From Kutzneria sp. 744 (GTDB lineage Bacteria; Actinomycetota; Actinomycetes; Mycobacteriales; Pseudonocardiaceae): a stretch of 50,231 nt of DNA. Both the position numbers and the translations under genes were made by a program. The notes under the pieces were generated by a model, which was not told the origin of the DNA, did not search any database, and worked only from the letters and a program-made list of their open reading frames with translations. The stretch lies in NCBI RefSeq assembly GCF_000568255.1, contig NZ_KK037166.1, positions 9,355,492 to 9,405,722 on the forward strand. The letters are read 5' to 3'. Shown in pieces: positions 8,560 to 20,896 of this stretch. Numbering within the stretch: the first letter of the stretch is position 1; every line of letters begins with the position of its first letter.

Positions 8560-10193
8560 ATGTACGACTTCGTCGTGGTCGGCGGGGGTTCCGCCGGCAG
8601 CTGCCTGGCCAACCGCCTTTCCGCGGATCCCGCCATCACAGTCCTTGTGCTGGAAGCCGGTCGGCCCGACTACATCTGGGACCCGCTGGTGCACATGCCG
8701 GCGGCGCTCACCATGCCGATCGGAAACCGCTTCTACGACTGGAAGTACGAGTCCGAGCCGGAGTCGCAGATGGGCGGCCGGCGGATCTACCACGCGCGCG
8801 GCAAGGTGCTCGGCGGCTCGTCCAGCATCAACGGCATGATCTTCCAGCGCGGCAACCCGCTCGACTACGAGCGGTGGGGCGCGGACGAGGGCATGAAGTC
8901 CTGGGACTACGCGCACTGCCTGCCGTACTTCAAGAAGATGGAGAACTGCCTGGCCGGCGCGGACTCCTACCGCGGCGGCGACGGCCCGCTGGTCCTGGAG
9001 CGCGGCCCGGCCGACAGCCCGCTGTTCAAGGCCTTTTTCGAGGCCGTGCAGGAGGCGGGCTACCCGCTCACCAAGGACGTCAACGGATACCAGCAGGAGG
9101 GCTTCGCCCCCTTCGACCGCAACCTGCACCGCGGCCGACGGCTCAGCGCCGCCCGGGCCTACATCCACCCGGTGCGCAAACGCCCTAACCTGACGGTCAC
9201 GACCCGGGCCTACGCGACGCGGATCCTGTTCGAGGGCACCAAAGCCGTCGGCGTCGAGTACGTCCAAGGTGGACGGACGAAGCGGGTTCGGGCCGGCGAG
9301 GTCATCCTGAGCGGCGGCGCCATCAACTCGCCGCAGTTGCTCCAGCTGTCCGGCGTCGGCAATGCCGCCGAACTGTCCGAGCTGGGCATCGACGTGGTGC
9401 ACGACCTGCCGGGCGTGGGGGAGAACCTCCAGGACCACCTGGAGGTGTACATCCAGTACGCCTGCACCAAGCCGGTGTCGGTCGCGCCGTACATGAAGTG
9501 GTACCGCAAGCCGATGGTCGGCCTGCAGTGGTTGTTCCGCAAGGGACCCGGGGCCACCAACCACTTCGAGGGCGGCGGCTTCGTCCGTAGCAACGACGAG
9601 GTGGCCTACCCCAACCTGATGTTCCACTTCCTGCCCATCGCCGTGCGCTACGACGGCTCGCTGCCGGCCGGCGACCACGGCTACCAGGTGCACGTCGGCC
9701 CGATGTACTCCGACGCCCGCGGCTCCGTGAAGATCACCTCCCGCGACCCGCGGGTGAAGCCGGCCCTGCGCTTCAACTACCTGTCCACCGACCAGGACCG
9801 CCGCGAATGGGTCGAGGCGGTACGGGTCGCACGGAACATATTGACGCAGAAGGCTTTCGATCAGTACAGCGGCGGGGAGATCTCGCCGGGGCCTTCGGTG
9901 ACGACCGACGAGGAGATCCTGGCCTGGGTGGCCAAGGACGGAGAGACGGCGCTGCACCCCTCGTGCACGTGCCGGATGGGGGTGGACGAGCAGTCCGTCG
10001 TGGACCCGGAAAGCCTGCGGGTGCACGGAGTCGACGGGCTGCGGGTCGTCGACGCGTCGGTGATGCGCTACGTCACCAACGGCAACATCTACGCGCCGAC
10101 CATGATGATCGCGGAGAAGTCCGCTGACCTGATCCTCGGCCGGCAGCCCCTGCCGCCGTCCGAGGTGGAGTTCTACCGCCACCGGGAGCAGTC

Positions 10194-10197
<4 letters not shown>
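8560..10197 (+). CDS. betA: GMC oxidoreductase, probably choline dehydrogenase
   Basis: 545-aa flavoprotein that probably oxidises choline to betaine aldehyde. It has the N-terminal FAD motif [16 protein letters not shown], the two GMC signatures ([14 protein letters not shown] near residues 85-98 and [16 protein letters not shown] near 248-263), the active-site His466 in HPSCTCRMG and the closing [14 protein letters not shown] segment. Length matches bacterial BetA. Its stop overlaps the permease start (ATGA at 10194-10197). GMC enzymes vary in substrate, so choline rests on context with betB and the demethylation genes. Confidence 0.88.
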
Positions 10198-14080
<3,883 letters not shown>

Positions 14081-14096
14081 GAAGGGGATTTGTTCC

Positions 14097-15200
14097 GTGA
14101 CCGCCAGCCTCATCCCTACCCTGCCGGGCGCGTACTACACCGATCCGGCCGTCTTCCGGCAGGAGCAGGAACGCGTCTTCGAGGCCATGTGGTTCTGCGC
14201 CGTCAGGTCCTCGGACATCCCTTCCCCCGGCAGGTTCCGCACCGTCCAGATCGGACGCGAGTCCGTTCTGGTCTCCCGCGCCCGTGACAACTCCGTCAAG
14301 GCCTTCCTCAACATCTGCCGCCATCGCGGCGCCAAGCTCTGCCTGGACGAGGAGGGCGAGGTCAAGCGCGCCTTCCAGTGCCCCTACCACGCCTGGACCT
14401 ACGGTCTCGACGGCAAGCTCATCGCCGCCCCCAACCTGACCAAGATGCCCGACATCGACCGTGTCGAGTACGGGCTGGTCAACGTGCACGTCCGTGAGTG
14501 GCTCGGCTACGTCTGGGTCTGTCTGGCCGACAAGCCCCCGTCGTTCGACGAGGACGTCATCGGCGCCTGCACCGAGCGCCTCGGCGACGCCAGCGCCATC
14601 GACCACTACGACATTCCCAACCTGTCGGTCGGCCGTCGCATCGTCTACGACGTGCAGGCCAACTGGAAGCTCATCGTCGAGAACTTCATGGAGTGCTACC
14701 ACTGCGCCACCATCCACCCCGAGCTCACCGAGGTCCTCCCCGAGTTCACCGAGGGCCTGGCCGCCCAGTACTACGTCGGCCACGGCGCCGAGTTCGGCAC
14801 GGAGATCCAGGGCTTCACCGTCGACGGCAGCGAGGGCCTCGACCGCATTCCCACCGTGAGCGAGGACCAGGACCGCCGCTACTACGCCATCACCGTCAAG
14901 CCCCAGGTCTTCATCAACCTCGTGCCCGACCACGTCATCCTGCACCGCATGTTCCCGTTGGCCCCCGACCGCACCGTCGTCGAGTGCGACTGGCTCTACC
15001 TGCCGTCGGTCGTCGAGTCCGGCAAGGACGTCTCGCGGTCGGTCGAGCTCTTCCACCGCGTCAACGAGCAGGACTTCGAGGCCTGCGAACGCTGCCAGCC
15101 CGCCATGAGCTCCCGCGCCTACGCCAAGGGCGGCGTACTGGTCCCCAGCGAGCACCACATCGGCGCCTTCCACGAGTGGCTGCTGGAGCGTTTGGCCTGA
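14097..15200 (+). CDS. gbcA: Rieske non-heme iron oxygenase, probable glycine betaine demethylase
   Basis: 367-aa oxygenase alpha subunit. Rieske ligands: C74-R-H76 and C95-P-Y-H98 (18 residues between). Mononuclear iron site: NFMECYHCATIH with H202 and H207. Residue 199 is Glu where most ring-hydroxylating enzymes have the bridging Asp; known quaternary-amine oxygenases (CntA/GbcA group) share this. Likely reaction: betaine plus O2 to dimethylglycine and formaldehyde. The GTG at 14097 follows GAGAAGGGG. It is the last enzyme gene of the operon, 16 nt after the DMG oxidase. Carnitine oxygenase is the main alternative by size (about 370 aa); context favours betaine. Confidence 0.85.
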   Translation: MTASLIPTLPGAYYTDPAVFRQEQERVFEAMWFCAVRSSDIPSPGRFRTVQIGRESVLVSRARDNSVKAFLNICRHRGAKLCLDEEGEVKRAFQCPYHAWTYGLDGKLIAAPNLTKMPDIDRVEYGLVNVHVREWLGYVWVCLADKPPSFDEDVIGACTERLGDASAIDHYDIPNLSVGRRIVYDVQANWKLIVENFMECYHCATIHPELTEVLPEFTEGLAAQYYVGHGAEFGTEIQGFTVDGSEGLDRIPTVSEDQDRRYYAITVKPQVFINLVPDHVILHRMFPLAPDRTVVECDWLYLPSVVESGKDVSRSVELFHRVNEQDFEACERCQPAMSSRAYAKGGVLVPSEHHIGAFHEWLLERLA

Positions 15201-15288
15201 CTCGAGCTCCGTTGACGCATCGGCCGGGATGGCACGCCCGTGCCACCCACCGCGTGTGGAATCGTCCTCGGACGTGAACGGACGCGGC

Positions 15289-15825
15289 ATGAGCGACAAC
15301 GAGCGGTCAGCGGCTGGTCCTGACCCGGCCTGGTTGGCCGCCTGGCGCCACGACATCAACACCGTGACACAAACACTGGTCGCCGACTTCGAGAACCGCT
15401 TCGGCTACCCGCCCGGCCGTAACGACGTCGATGAGCCCGGTCCGGCTGAACTCGACGCCGCACGGCAGCTCGCCGAGCACTCGGCGGCGGCCGAACCGCT
15501 GGTGCGGTTCTACCGGCACATCGGCGAGGTCGTCCTGGCCGACGTCGGCAACGCCTACTTCATTCACCCGGCGGCACACGTGGTCGATGACCTGGCCAGC
15601 AGCGGACCGATCCGCCTCGGTCCGCGCGACCGCGGCGTGGTCTTCGCCTCCGATGGCGGAGGCATCCACTTCGCCATCGCCACCAGTGGCGCGGTCCACC
15701 GATCGGCCGCCGCCAGTCGCGACAGCGATTTCCACCTCGTCGCCGACGGTCTCCAGGACTTCCTCGACCGACTCCGACGCGCCGTCGTCCGCTTCGTCGA
15801 GACGGGCCGGCCCGGAGACCTGTGA
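15289..15825 (+). CDS. SMI1/KNR4 (SUKH)-like protein of unknown role
   Basis: 178-aa soluble protein with no signal peptide or membrane segment. The stretch RGVVFASDGGGIHFAIATSG (about residues 116-135) followed by a short C-terminal helix, FLDRLRRAVVRF, resembles the SMI1/KNR4 or SUKH fold often used in immunity proteins and sensing modules. The ATG at 15289 follows a weak purine stretch. It is 88 nt downstream of the oxygenase gene and convergent with the permease at 15865. No toxin gene is visible nearby. Family assignment is tentative. Confidence 0.6.
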   Translation: MSDNERSAAGPDPAWLAAWRHDINTVTQTLVADFENRFGYPPGRNDVDEPGPAELDAARQLAEHSAAAEPLVRFYRHIGEVVLADVGNAYFIHPAAHVVDDLASSGPIRLGPRDRGVVFASDGGGIHFAIATSGAVHRSAAASRDSDFHLVADGLQDFLDRLRRAVVRFVETGRPGDL

Positions 15826-15864
15826 CCGGCCCGATCCAGAACCGGACGTGGTCGGATCACGGCC

Positions 15865-17331
15865 TCAGACGGCAGCCGGCTCCTCGGCGCGCTCCTGGGC
15901 GTCGTCGAGGACGATGCGGCCCAGGACCGCGTAGGTCGAGGGGCGGAACCGCTTCAACGCCAAGGCACCGACGATCCCGATCGCGAACAGCGCGCCGACG
16001 ATCCACGGGATGGCGTGGAAGAACGGTGTCGACGCGGCCGCGCCGGCGGCGGCGCCGAGGTTGTCCATCAGCAGCCACACCACGGCGATCATGCCGATGC
16101 CGCCGAGCAGGGGAGCGAGGAACGTCTTGAACCAGTGGCGGGATTCCTTGTGGTTGCGCCAGAAGTAGCCGATCACCGCGAACGAGCAGAGCGTCTGCAC
16201 GATCAGGATGGCCATGGTGCCGAGGATGGCCATCAGCGTGTACAGGCTCAGGTACGGATCCTGGCCGGCCAGGCTGAACAGGGCGACGATGACCACGGCG
16301 ATCACGGTCTGGGCGAACGAGGCGACGTACGGCGAGCCGTGCCGGGAATGGGTCCGCCCGAGACGACGCCAGATCAGCCCTTCCCGTCCGATGGCGTACA
16401 TGTACCGGGCCGCGCACTGGTGGAAAGCCATGCCGCAGGCGAACGAGCCGGTGATCAGCAGCCACTGGAACAGCAGCACCGCCCAGTGCCCGACGAACGT
16501 TTCCGTGGGACCGAAGAAGAATCCCAGCGGATCGGACGCCGCTACCTGCACCGAACGGGCCAAGCCGTTGCCGGCGATGGCCATCCAGGACACGAAGATG
16601 TAGAAGATCCCCACCCCGATCACGGAGATCAGGGTGGCGCGGGGGATGGTCTTGCGGGGCTCCCGGGACTCCTCGCCGTACATGGCGGTGGACTCGAAGC
16701 CGACCCACGACCAGAAGGCGAAGAACAACCCGAGACCGGCCGCGGGGCCGCCGAAGGCGTTGAGGGGATTGATGGGAGACAGGGGGATCCCATCGGGTCC
16801 GCCGCCGCGCACGAGCACCGCGACGGCCATCAGGAACAGCATGCTGATCTCGCCGACGAGCATGACGCCGAGCAGCCGTGAGGTCAGGTGGATGTCGAAG
16901 AAGGACAGGATGGCGGTGGCGGCCAGCATGATCGCGGCGAACAGCTGCCACGGCACGTGCACACCGAACTGGGCGAGCACGGTGCTCTGCGCGAAGTAGG
17001 CGAAGATGCCGACGATGGAGGCCTCGAACACGATGTAGGCCATCACCGCCAGCAGCCCGCTGGCCAGTCCGACGACCCGGCCGAGGCCCTGGGACACGAA
17101 GCCGTAGAAGGCGCCGGTGGCGGTGATGTGCTTGGTCATGGCCACGTAGCCGACGGAGAACACCGTCAGCACCACGGTGGCGAACAGATAGCCCGCCGGG
17201 GCCCCGATTCCGTTGCCGAAACCGACGGCCACCGGCACGTTGCCGGTCATCGCGGTGATCGGGGCGGCCGTGGCGATCGCCATGAACACCACCCCGACCA
17301 CGCCTACCGAGTTGGCGCGGAGGCGATCCAT
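15865..17331 (-). CDS. APC-superfamily amino acid/polyamine permease
   Basis: 488-aa membrane transporter with about 12 hydrophobic segments; APC signature WSWVGFESTAMYGEESREPRK near the middle. The ATG at 17331 overlaps the aminotransferase stop by 1 nt (TGATG), so the two are coupled; a 5-residue in-frame extension is less likely. The transporter is last in a minus-strand run (permease, Lrp, aminotransferase, permease). Its substrate is probably the amine or amino acid consumed by the aminotransferase, such as putrescine or GABA. Confidence 0.85.
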   Translation of the reverse strand: MDRLRANSVGVVGVVFMAIATAAPITAMTGNVPVAVGFGNGIGAPAGYLFATVVLTVFSVGYVAMTKHITATGAFYGFVSQGLGRVVGLASGLLAVMAYIVFEASIVGIFAYFAQSTVLAQFGVHVPWQLFAAIMLAATAILSFFDIHLTSRLLGVMLVGEISMLFLMAVAVLVRGGGPDGIPLSPINPLNAFGGPAAGLGLFFAFWSWVGFESTAMYGEESREPRKTIPRATLISVIGVGIFYIFVSWMAIAGNGLARSVQVAASDPLGFFFGPTETFVGHWAVLLFQWLLITGSFACGMAFHQCAARYMYAIGREGLIWRRLGRTHSRHGSPYVASFAQTVIAVVIVALFSLAGQDPYLSLYTLMAILGTMAILIVQTLCSFAVIGYFWRNHKESRHWFKTFLAPLLGGIGMIAVVWLLMDNLGAAAGAAASTPFFHAIPWIVGALFAIGIVGALALKRFRPSTYAVLGRIVLDDAQERAEEPAAV

Positions 17332-18722
17332 CAGAGCAGCTGCCACGACTTCTCAAGGGAAACGCGGAGGATCTGCTCCATCTCGTCGAAGTGGGACTGG
17401 TCGCAGATCAGCGGCGGCGACAGCTGCACCACCGGCTCGGCGCGGTCGTCGGCCCGGCAGTAGAGGCCGTTGTCGAACAGGGCGCTGGACAGGTAGCCGC
17501 GCAGCACCCGCTCCGACTCCTCGGCGGTGAAGGTCTGCTTGGTGGCCTTGTCCTTGACGAGTTCGATGCCGTAGAAGTAGCCGGCGCCGCGGACGTCGCC
17601 GACGATCGGCAGGTCCCGCAGTTTGTCCAAAGTGGACCGGAAGGCGGACTCGTTGTCCTGCACGTGCTGGTACAGGCCCTCGCCCTCCATCAGGTCGAGG
17701 TTGGCCATGGCCACGGCGCAGGACACCGGGTGGCCGCCGTAGGTGGAGCCGTGCATGAAGATGTTGGGGCCCTGGAGGAACGGCTCCATCAGCCGGTCGC
17801 TGGCCAGCACCGCGCCCAGCGGCGCGTAGCCGGAGGTCAGCCCCTTGGCCACGGTGATCATGTCGGGCTGGTAGCCGTAGCGGTTGGCCCCGAAGTCGTG
17901 GCCGAGGCGGCCGAACGCGCAGATGACCTCGTCCGACACGAGTAAGACGTCGTGGGCGTCGCAGATCTCGCGCACCCGCTGCCAGTACCCGGGCGGCGGC
18001 GGGAAGCAGCCGCCGGTGTTCTGCAACGGCTCCAGGAACACCGCGGCGACGGTGTCCGCGCCCTCCATGAGGATGGCCTGCTCGATCTGGTCGGCCGCCC
18101 ACCGTCCGAACGCGACCAGGTCGTCGGCGTGCTCGGGCGCACGGTAGAAGTTGGTGTTGGGCACCTTGATCGCGCTGGGCACCAGCGGCTCGAAGTCGGC
18201 CTTGGCGCCGGGGATGCCGGTGATCGACAGCGCGCCCTGCGACGTGCCGTGGTAGGCCATCGAGCGGCTGATCACCTTGTGCTTGGTCGGCTTGCCGGTC
18301 AGCTTGAAGTACTGCTTGGCCAGCTTCCACGCGGTCTCGACGGACTCGCCGCCGCTGACCGTGAAGAACACGCGGTTCAGGTCGCCGGGCGCGCCCGCGG
18401 CCAGCCGCTCGGCCAGGTGCACCGCGGACGGGTGGGCGTGCGACCACAGCGGGAAGTAGGCCAGCTTGCGGGTCTGCTCCGCGGCGGCCTGGGCCAGCTC
18501 CTCGCGGCCGTGGCCGACCTGAACGGCGAACAGGCCGGCCAGGCCGTCGAGGTAGCGCTTGCCGTTGGTGTCGTAGATGTAGGCGCCCTCGCCGCGTTCG
18601 ATCACGGGGATGTCCGTGTCCTCGAAGGCGGAGTGGCGGGCGAAGTGCAGCCACAGGTGGTCCCGGGCCGACGCGGACAGCGCGGCCGCGCCGGCGGGCC
18701 CGGGCTGGGCGGTGGCAGTCAT
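17331..18722 (-). CDS. class III PLP-dependent aminotransferase (putrescine/GABA/beta-alanine type)
   Basis: 463-aa omega-aminotransferase. The PLP site is seen as VSDEVICAFGRLG followed by the lysine in TVAKGLTSGYAPLGAV; the N-terminal GAYIYDTNGKRYLDGLAGL is typical of the class. It moves the terminal amino group of a diamine or omega-amino acid to pyruvate or oxoglutarate. The ATG at 18722 has GAGGA upstream; 24 further in-frame residues at the N-terminus lack a ribosome site. With the divergent aldehyde dehydrogenase (20897-22327) it would form a putrescine to GABA route. Streptomyces polyamine clusters have a comparable set of genes, but the substrate here is inferred. Confidence 0.85.
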   Translation of the reverse strand: MTATAQPGPAGAAALSASARDHLWLHFARHSAFEDTDIPVIERGEGAYIYDTNGKRYLDGLAGLFAVQVGHGREELAQAAAEQTRKLAYFPLWSHAHPSAVHLAERLAAGAPGDLNRVFFTVSGGESVETAWKLAKQYFKLTGKPTKHKVISRSMAYHGTSQGALSITGIPGAKADFEPLVPSAIKVPNTNFYRAPEHADDLVAFGRWAADQIEQAILMEGADTVAAVFLEPLQNTGGCFPPPPGYWQRVREICDAHDVLLVSDEVICAFGRLGHDFGANRYGYQPDMITVAKGLTSGYAPLGAVLASDRLMEPFLQGPNIFMHGSTYGGHPVSCAVAMANLDLMEGEGLYQHVQDNESAFRSTLDKLRDLPIVGDVRGAGYFYGIELVKDKATKQTFTAEESERVLRGYLSSALFDNGLYCRADDRAEPVVQLSPPLICDQSHFDEMEQILRVSLEKSWQLL

Positions 18723-18810
18723 GTCGTCCTCACCGATTTCGTCGCCTAACTGCTTATCGACTACGTTTATCGCACATCGGTGAGGTTGATACAAGGGATT
18801 CCGTAGCGGC

Positions 18811-19272
18811 TTACCGGGTTCCCCACTGATATGACTGCTTGTGCAGCCGCAGGTAGGGCATGGTTTCCACGTCGCGCACGCCCTCGACCGTGCGGATCCG
18901 GTTGGACATCAGGTCCAGCAGGTCCGCGTCGTCCTCGCAGACCGCCTCGCACAGGATGTCGAAGCGGCCGGCGCAGACCACCACGTAGTCGATCTCCGGC
19001 ATGGCCGCCAGCGCGTCCGCGACCGGCTCGATCGGGCCGCTCACCTTCAGCCCGAGCATCGCCTGCCGGAACAGCCCCACCTGCATGGGGTCGGTCACCG
19101 CGACGATCTGCATCACGCCCGACTGCACCAGCTTGGCGACCCGCTGCCGCACCGCCGCCTCCGACAGGCCCACGGCCTTGCCGATGCTCGCGTACGGCCG
19201 CCTGCCGTCCTCCTGGAGCTGTTCGATGATCAGTTTCGACGCCTCGTCGAGAGGCTCCGTGTTCCTGCGCAC
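18811..19272 (-). CDS. Lrp/AsnC-family transcriptional regulator
   Basis: 153-aa regulator: N-terminal HTH (EASKLIIEQLQEDGRRPYASIGKAVGLSEAAVRQRV, about residues 9-44) and C-terminal RAM ligand domain with EIDYVVVCAGRFDILCEAVCED. The GTG at 19272 gives the normal family length and starts 7 nt after the permease stop; the longer reading starts with TTG inside the permease gene. It is embedded in the operon it probably controls, with an amino acid or amine as effector. Confidence 0.9.
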   Translation of the reverse strand: MRRNTEPLDEASKLIIEQLQEDGRRPYASIGKAVGLSEAAVRQRVAKLVQSGVMQIVAVTDPMQVGLFRQAMLGLKVSGPIEPVADALAAMPEIDYVVVCAGRFDILCEAVCEDDADLLDLMSNRIRTVEGVRDVETMPYLRLHKQSYQWGTR

Positions 19273-19279
19273 CGCCGCA

Positions 19280-20710
19280 TCATCGCAGTTCCCCGCCGGT
19301 CGGCACGGCAACGTCGACCGTGTCCGCCCCTACGGCCGCCCGCGCGAAGTAGGCCGAGCCCTTTCGCCACGCCATCAGCATCGGCACGATGCCCACCGCC
19401 AGCAGGCCCAGCCCGATCCCGTTGACCACGGCCGTGTTGGAGCCGATGGCCTGCACGAACATCCACAACAGGAACGCCGCGCCCACGCCCGGCCACAGGC
19501 CGATCAGCAGGAAGTTCCGCACGCTCTTGAACAGCTCCGCGCGGTGCGAGACGACGACCGCGATGCCGGCCAGGCCGTAGTAGAAGGCGATCTGGAGGCC
19601 GATGGCGCTGATCGCGTCGGACAGGATCTCGCCGACGGTGCCGAGGAAGTTGGCCGCCACGAACAGCAGCACCGACACCACGGCGACCACGATCGTGGCC
19701 AGCGTCGGCGTGCGCCAGCGCAGGTGGGTGCGGCCGAACGCGTGGGGCAGGGTGCCGTCGCGGCCCATCGCGAACATCGTCCTGGTGACCTGGATCAGCG
19801 TGGTCTCCAGGGTGGCGATGGTGGACAGCACGACCGCGATGGACAGGACCTTGCCGCCGGGGCCGGGCCAGATCGCCTGGCCGAGCAGGTCGAGCAGGTT
19901 GCCGCCGCTGCCGCCGATGGCGTCGGCCGACAGCAGCAGGTTGACCAGCACCGTGAAGCACAGGAACAGGCCGAACACGATCACCACGCCGACGATGCCG
20001 CCCAGACCGGCGGCCCGGCGCGCGGACCGGGTCTCCTCGTTGAGGTTGGCCGACACGTCCCAGCCCCAGTAGTAGAAGGCGGCGACCAGCGCGGCCCCGG
20101 CGAAGCCGCCCATGCCGTCGAAGTGCGAGAACCCCAACCAGGACCAGTCGAAGCTCTCCACGGCGATGGCCGGCGCGCGGAGGTAGCCCACGACCAGGAA
20201 CACCACGAGGATGGCCACCTCGATGCCGGACATGATCCACTGGGCCCGGGCCGTCACCGTGACGCCGAGGTAGACCACCAGCGCCATGGCCCCGAACCAG
20301 ACCGCGCCGACCACCGTGACCAGCGCCGTGTTCGAGGCCAGGTCCGGGTCGAACAGCGACAGCGTCAGCGCGCCGGCGGGTATCGCGCCGGCGACCATGA
20401 ACAGCGTCGCGGAGACGATCAGCGCCCAGCCCGCGAGGTAGCCAAGCACGGGGTGCAGGGCGCGGCCGACCCAGGCGTAGCTGGCGCCGGCGTTGACCTG
20501 GCTGCGGCCGAGGTGGCTGAAGGCCCAGGCGATGCCGAGCATCGGGATGCCGCACCAGAGGAGCGCCGCCGGGCTGCCCAGACCGGCGACCGCGACGAGG
20601 GCGGCGGTGCTGGCGCCGATCGAGTACGCGGGCGCGCTGCCCGCGACGGCCATCATGGCGGTGTCGGCCGCGCCGAGCACATTGGCTCGTAACGCGCGCT
20701 CCTCGGACAT
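19280..20710 (-). CDS. APC-superfamily permease
   Basis: 476-aa membrane protein with about 12 hydrophobic segments, N-terminal ADTAMMAVAGSAPAYSIGAS, and WGWDVSANLNEETRSARR at the conserved APC loop. The ATG at 20710 follows GGAGG by 7 nt. It opens the minus-strand amine operon and is divergent from the aldehyde dehydrogenase across 186 nt. It differs clearly from the other permease of this cluster, so the two probably handle different substrates or directions. Confidence 0.85.
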   Translation of the reverse strand: MSEERALRANVLGAADTAMMAVAGSAPAYSIGASTAALVAVAGLGSPAALLWCGIPMLGIAWAFSHLGRSQVNAGASYAWVGRALHPVLGYLAGWALIVSATLFMVAGAIPAGALTLSLFDPDLASNTALVTVVGAVWFGAMALVVYLGVTVTARAQWIMSGIEVAILVVFLVVGYLRAPAIAVESFDWSWLGFSHFDGMGGFAGAALVAAFYYWGWDVSANLNEETRSARRAAGLGGIVGVVIVFGLFLCFTVLVNLLLSADAIGGSGGNLLDLLGQAIWPGPGGKVLSIAVVLSTIATLETTLIQVTRTMFAMGRDGTLPHAFGRTHLRWRTPTLATIVVAVVSVLLFVAANFLGTVGEILSDAISAIGLQIAFYYGLAGIAVVVSHRAELFKSVRNFLLIGLWPGVGAAFLLWMFVQAIGSNTAVVNGIGLGLLAVGIVPMLMAWRKGSAYFARAAVGADTVDVAVPTGGELR

Positions 20711-20812
20711 CGGGGCCTCCAGCAGGGGATCGGCGGGTGACGGGGGCCACACCCGTGCGGTGTAGTGAAGGCGTTCCGGCCTGTGAAGTCAATGCCTTGG
20801 GCGACGGAAACA

Positions 20813-20833
20813 GCAACTTAATCGCGCGGTTGC
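20813..20833. promoter_or_regulatory. inverted repeat in the divergent permease/ALDH promoter region
   Basis: GCAAC (20813-20817) and GTTGC (20829-20833) flank 11 bp that include TTAATCGCGCG. It sits 102 nt from the permease start and 63 nt from the ALDH start. It may be the Lrp site; its spacing differs from the IclR dyads, so it is treated as separate. Confidence 0.35.
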
Positions 20834-20896
20834 AATCGATACCGTCGCGGGGGAGCATGGTTTACGACTAAATCCGTGTCTGGAAGGATCCGTTCG

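Noticed and set aside
5830-10182. A 1450-aa minus-strand open frame antisense to the reductase, betB and betA
   Set aside because: It has no recognisable domain and mirrors well-supported plus-strand genes; long antisense frames are expected at this GC content.
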